In this document: positions 6,375-8,511 of the stretch, in pieces
Numbering within the stretch: position 1 is the first letter of the stretch
Layout: each line of letters opens with the position of its first letter
Assembly: GCA_002375985.1 (NCBI GenBank)
Contig: DFNH01000033.1
Span: 1-8,511, forward strand
Source: Firmicutes bacterium UBA3572
Lineage (GTDB): Bacteria; Bacillota; Desulfotomaculia; Desulfotomaculales; Desulforudaceae
Direction of reading: 5' to 3'
Length of the DNA: 8,511 nt
The notes under the pieces: model-generated
What the model saw: only the letters and a program-made list of their open reading frames with translations
Told to the model about the DNA's origin: nothing
Databases searched by the model: none
Made by a program: the position numbers and the translations under genes

Positions 6375-6814
6375 ACAGAATTGCCCATGTCAAACGCTTA
6401 TTACTCGACACCAATGCAATAATCTATTTTTTACAAGGTTTTAGCCCTTACGACGCCGTTTTAAATCCTTTATTCCATCTTTTTGAAGAAGGAAGACTAC
6501 AAGCTGTCATTTCTGTGATTACTGAAGCCGAACTCCTGGTTGGGCCGCTTAAAAAAAATAACAAAGAAGCCTTAGCAAGAGTTAGGCTGTTGCTCAATGA
6601 GTTTCCGGGTCTGGAAGTAATCCCGATTTCGCGTCAGATTGGCCAGATGGCCGCTTCTATCAGAGTTGAAACTAATTTGCCTCTGCCCGATGCGCTCATC
6701 ATTGCCACGGCTCAGGCAGCTGGTTGCGATGCAATTATTGGAAACGATCAGTCCTGGTCCAGAATTGATACGCCGGAGGTATTCCTTCTTGATGATTATG
6801 TTAATGTGCCCTAG
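6353..6814 (+). CDS. vapC: VapC-type PIN-domain ribonuclease toxin
   Basis: The 153-aa protein is a PIN-domain RNase with the four expected acidic residues: Asp19 in LLLDTNAIIYFL, Glu60 in ITEAELL, Asp113 in LPLPDALIIATA and Asp132 in IIGNDQSW. VapC toxins are Mg2+-dependent RNases that typically cut tRNA or rRNA loops and halt translation; the target cannot be read from sequence. ATG 6353 overlaps the end of the antitoxin gene by 22 bp. TTG 6371 is an alternative that would give a protein starting closer to the first beta strand. The frame is intact to TAG 6812-6814 and all catalytic positions are conserved, so the module is likely functional. Like its antitoxin gene it is AT-richer than the surroundings. 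Confidence 0.88.
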   Translation: MGQGAFLNRIAHVKRLLLDTNAIIYFLQGFSPYDAVLNPLFHLFEEGRLQAVISVITEAELLVGPLKKNNKEALARVRLLLNEFPGLEVIPISRQIGQMAASIRVETNLPLPDALIIATAQAAGCDAIIGNDQSWSRIDTPEVFLLDDYVNVP

Positions 6815-6935
6815 CGTGACTTTCCTAGATACCGCCGCACTGTGCGTCTGGATATCCCGAGTTCCCGCGCTATTTGCCTCATCGATTGTCCTTCCCTAAA
6901 AAATACCGGCTTCTGATATGCTGGATACGATCCAC
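6811..6935 (-). pseudogene. N-terminal scrap of an IS21-like (IstA) transposase
   Basis: On the minus strand, GTG 6935-6933 opens VDRIQHIRSRYF. After a one-base frame change at a run of six T (minus strand, about 6897-6902) the sequence continues as FREGQSMRQIARELGISRRT, then VRRYLGKSR and a stop at 6811-6813. The helix-turn-helix SMRQIARELGISRRTVRRYL is typical of the DNA-binding N-terminus of IS21-family IstA transposases and of resolvase-like HTH proteins. No DDE catalytic domain follows and no IstB is present, so it is a relic. It lies directly beside the left break of DUF262 copy B, and an insertion here may have driven the rearrangement. Confidence 0.6.
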
Positions 6936-6956
6936 AACTAAATTTATGGGTGGAGT

Positions 6957-7472
6957 GCGGTACGCCTTTCCGGTGATGACCAGGTACCTGGTGCTGCGGG
7001 GCGGCAGGTTGTACGATGCCCGGGAACGCGACCGGCTTTTGTACTGGTATGTGCACAGCTTCCTCTGGGGCCGGTTTGCGGGCTCCACCGAAACGGTGTT
7101 GAACCAGGACTTGGGGGTGCTGGAACCGGCGGATGAAGCCCTGGACCGGTTGATCGCGCAGCTCCGCCTTTCCCGGGGCAGCCTGGAGGTGCGCCCGGAA
7201 GACTTTGCCGGCTGGAGTTTGGGAGCCAGGTTTTACCCCATGCTTTACTTGCTGACCAGAGTGTCCGGTTCCCTGGACTGGGGCAGCGGGGCGCCTCTTG
7301 GCGGCGGCGGCGGCCAACCGCTTCCTGGAAGAACTCTTCCGGGGTTCCGCCACGGCTCCGGTGGCGGTCGATTACTCAACGGATCTCCCCGCGGCAGGTG
7401 CGCGCCTGTCCGCGGAGGTGGACGACGAGGTGCAAGCCTTGCTGGAATGGGTGCAGTCATACGGTTTACCTG
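6957..7472 (+). pseudogene. GmrSD-like DUF262 gene fragment (copy B), middle plus C-terminal segments
   Basis: Positions 6957-6983 are identical to 5181-5207 of copy A. The frame then continues through the segment copy A has lost (YLVLRGGRLYDARERDRLLY ... YPMLYLLTRVSGSLDWGSGAP), a helical region expected between the DUF262 domain and the HNH motif. At about 7291 it jumps, out of frame, to sequence matching copy A from 5405 (LLAAAANRFLDELFRGS...). This second match runs to 7471 with only four substitutions and one extra GGC codon in about 180 bases. There is no N-terminal DUF262 domain, no HNH and no far C-terminal domain. It is a non-functional internal fragment joined by deletion. Confidence 0.85.
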
Positions 7473-7479
7473 AGGCTGT

Positions 7480-7614
7480 ATGAACAGTAGGGAGCGGGAA
7501 CAAGAGGCTGAGAAGTGGCTTGATAAAGCAAGGAGCGATCTTCGCGTTGCCAGAATGGCCTTTGAAGATGCCGAACCGGAGTATGACGAATACACCTACT
7601 GCAGGTGGCTGTAG
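7480..7614 (+). pseudogene. Truncated HEPN-domain protein (N-terminal 44 aa)
   Basis: ATG 7480 overlaps the TGA (7481-7483) that ends the C-terminal frame of DUF262 copy B (ATGA). It encodes MNSREREQEAEKWLDKARSD, then LRVARMAFEDAEPEYDEYTYCRWL and TAG at 7612-7614. This matches the first helices of HEPN proteins of the 'AExWLxKAxxDLxxA' type. In intact relatives the next residues would be the CxxxQQAAEKALKAL helix and later the RX4H active site. Here the frame stops just where the QQAAEKAL segment should begin, and a 32-bp palindrome follows. It is probably a 3'-truncated gene once coupled to a DUF262 gene. It was too short to stand out as an ORF but the sequence is recognisable. Confidence 0.6.
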
Positions 7615-7622
7615 TAGTGCGC

Positions 7623-7654
7623 AGCGGCGGCAGTCCGTACGGACTGCCGCCGCT
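7623..7654. repeat. Perfect 32-bp palindrome
   Basis: AGCGGCGGCAGTCCGT (7623-7638) is followed with no spacer by its exact reverse complement (7639-7654). It lies between the truncated HEPN gene (plus) and the amidase gene (minus), starting 12 bases past the amidase stop. It could form a strong transcript hairpin on either strand and may serve as a bidirectional terminator, though neither strand has a T-run after it. A repeat or recombination relic is the alternative. Confidence 0.7.
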
Positions 7655-7665
7655 ACATCCGCCGT

Positions 7666-8193
7666 TTAGCTTTCGCCGGCGATCCAGGTCTCGAAGCCTT
7701 TCGCCCGCAGGCGCGCGGCCAGCGCCTCGGCCCGGGCGCGGTCGGTAAAGGCCCCGACCTGCACCCGGTAGAGGGGGGTGCGGTCGGGCTGAAGGGCGGC
7801 GCGGACGGCCGCCAGGTCCAGGTGCCGGCCCGGGCAGGCGGTGGCCGCGCCGGGCACCTCCCGGTGGCCGAGGACATTGGCCGGGGGGATGCGGTACTCC
7901 CGCATCAGGCGCTTCAAGAGGCCCTTCAGGGCGGCCAGCTGAGCGGGGAAGGGCGGGCGTTTCTCCAGGTTCCCGATCAGGGCGATGCCCAGGGCCTTGT
8001 GGTTCATTCTGCCGGCCAGGCAGTGCGCCCCGCGCATGGACGGGGGCCGGCCGGGCACCACCACTCCGTCGCGCTCGATGAGGTAGTGGTAGCCGACGTC
8101 CTGCCAGCCCAGGCGCCGGTGGTAGTCGCACACTTGCCGGGCGTTTTTCTCCTCGGCACCGGTGTGGTGGATGACGATGTGCGTCCACTTCAT
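7666..8193 (-). CDS. N-acetylmuramoyl-L-alanine amidase with SPOR domain
   Basis: The 175-aa protein is an Amidase_2/PGRP-fold zinc amidase that cleaves the lactyl-L-Ala bond of peptidoglycan. Zinc ligands of the T7-lysozyme pattern are visible: His9 in VIHHTG, His110 in LGHREV and Cys120 in ATACPG, with the usual YHYLI strand (35-39) and NHKALGIALIGN. A C-terminal SPOR domain (about 141-172, LYRVQVGAFTDRARAEALAA...) should bind denuded glycan strands, as in division or spore cortex enzymes. No signal peptide is visible, which is typical of phage-type lysins and of amidases in YvrJ/DUF2922 clusters. How it reaches the wall is unknown. ATG 8193 overlaps the yvrJ stop (ATGA), so the two genes are coupled and cotranscribed. 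Confidence 0.9.
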   Translation of the reverse strand: MKWTHIVIHHTGAEEKNARQVCDYHRRLGWQDVGYHYLIERDGVVVPGRPPSMRGAHCLAGRMNHKALGIALIGNLEKRPPFPAQLAALKGLLKRLMREYRIPPANVLGHREVPGAATACPGRHLDLAAVRAALQPDRTPLYRVQVGAFTDRARAEALAARLRAKGFETWIAGES

Positions 8194-8384
8194 AGGCTGC
8201 CGTCCTCCACGATGCGCCGGGCCTCGGCCACGTCCACCCCGCCGATTGAGCGGGCGACCACCACGGTCAGGAGGGCGACCGACTTTTGCAGCTCCCGGAT
8301 CAGGGGTTCCATACGCACCAGGAGGTAGGCGGCCACCGCCATCGGGAAGCCGTAGTTGCCGAACGCCGCAAGCATTTCCTCCAC
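8190..8384 (-). CDS. YvrJ family small membrane protein
   Basis: The 64-aa protein begins MEEMLAAFGNYGFPMAVAAY, continues LLVRMEPLIRELQKSVALLTVVV and matches the Firmicutes YvrJ family. One membrane helix (about residues 10-24) is followed by a basic/amphipathic helix and a short tail. Its function is unknown; small size, single helix and tight coupling to an amidase make a holin-like or anchoring role tempting, but this is speculation. The start is GTG 8384-8382 with the strong ribosome site GGAGGTG about 8 bases upstream. Its TGA overlaps the amidase ATG by 4 bp. Confidence 0.85.
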   Translation of the reverse strand: MEEMLAAFGNYGFPMAVAAYLLVRMEPLIRELQKSVALLTVVVARSIGGVDVAEARRIVEDGSL

Positions 8385-8416
8385 GGCGCTTTCACCTCCG
8401 TTTAAAGATTAATAAA

Positions 8417-8439
8417 GGGGAGGGGTGCGACCCCTCCCC
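8417..8439 (-). terminator. Rho-independent terminator after the DUF2922-like gene
   Basis: GGGGAGGGGT (8417-8426) and ACCCCTCCCC (8430-8439) form a perfect 10-bp stem with a 3-base loop. On the minus strand it is followed by TTTATTAATCTTTAAA, a T-rich tract. It would end transcripts from the DUF2922-like gene before yvrJ, so yvrJ-amidase transcription would need readthrough or a promoter in the short gap (none seen). Confidence 0.75.
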
Positions 8440-8447
8440 GTGTGGGG

Positions 8448-8511
8448 CTACGCCCCGAACTCGTAGGTGGTGACCTCGCGGCTCACCAGGCGGGCGTCCA
8501 CCAGGCCGACC
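8448..8511 (-). CDS. DUF2922-like protein, C-terminal end (runs off the window)
   Basis: On the minus strand the last 20 codons read VGLVDARLVSREVTTYEFGA and end at TAG 8450-8448. This resembles the C-terminus of small Firmicutes DUF2922 proteins, which commonly sit beside YvrJ and DUF1659 genes; the neighbouring yvrJ supports the call. The N-terminal part lies outside the window, or, if the ends join, continues at position 24. Bases 8489-8511 equal 1-23. Function of the family is unknown. Confidence 0.6.
   Translation of the reverse strand, partial: VGLVDARLVSREVTTYEFGA

Noticed and set aside
6811..7353. 180-codon minus-strand frame spanning copy B
   Set aside because: Only its last about 35 codons (transposase HTH) are meaningful. 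The rest is the antisense shadow of the DUF262 fragment.
8162..8473. Plus-strand frame opposite yvrJ
   Set aside because: Arg/Pro-rich shadow of yvrJ and the terminator region.
1..8511. Whole window as an integrated mobile element with 23-bp att sites
   Set aside because: No integrase, recombinase or replication gene is present. The genes just inside the right repeat (yvrJ, amidase) are the usual neighbours of DUF2922, which fits circular closure, assembly overlap or gene duplication better than insertion.
1..8511. CRISPR array, tRNA or rRNA genes
   Set aside because: No regularly spaced repeats, cloverleaf or rRNA-like conserved segments were seen on either strand.

Overview
The window looks like accessory chromosomal DNA from a GC-rich, spore-former-type Firmicute (Clostridia, Desulfotomaculum/Pelotomaculum/Desulforudis-like). 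That placement rests on the YvrJ and DUF2922 small proteins, which are Firmicutes families, next to a cytosolic-type amidase with a SPOR tail, together with high GC and GTG/TTG starts. It is an inference from gene content, not a database match. No rRNA, tRNA, CRISPR array, integrase or replication gene was seen.

Layout. (1) 1-47 and 8448-8511 (minus) carry two pieces of a DUF2922-like gene. The first and last 23 bases of the window are identical and lie in the same reading frame of that gene, so the contig may be circular or closed on a repeat. (2) 286-1132 (minus) is an overlapping MntA-type nucleotidyltransferase / HepT-type HEPN toxin-antitoxin pair with a plausible promoter. (3) 1611-2246 (plus) is a UbiE/MenG-like SAM methyltransferase whose recognisable N-terminal residues run past any start codon, so it is probably 5'-truncated. 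(4) 2417-2546 is a C-terminal scrap of a DUF262-family gene. (5) 2689-4167 is a complete membrane polyprenyl-phosphate sugar-1-phosphate transferase for surface polysaccharide. (6) 4279-5831 is a GmrSD-like DUF262 gene broken by an internal out-of-frame deletion. (7) 6055-6814 is an AT-richer AbrB-type antitoxin / VapC PIN toxin operon with a near-consensus promoter and a palindromic operator over the -10. (8) 6811-6935 (minus) is an IS21-like transposase N-terminus scrap. (9) 6957-7472 is a second DUF262 fragment that preserves part of what 4279-5831 has lost, followed by an ATGA-coupled, truncated HEPN gene (7480-7614). (10) A perfect 32-bp palindrome precedes the minus-strand yvrJ/amidase cassette (7666-8384).

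Taken together this is a worn defence/toxin island: two apparently intact toxin-antitoxin modules, at least three remnants of GmrSD-like restriction genes, a cut-down HEPN gene and a transposase scrap. They are interleaved with one surface-polysaccharide gene and bordered by a small cell-wall amidase cassette. The most unusual feature is the pair of DUF262 copies with complementary deletions, which looks like rearrangement of a GmrSD-type locus that once had a HEPN gene coupled behind it.
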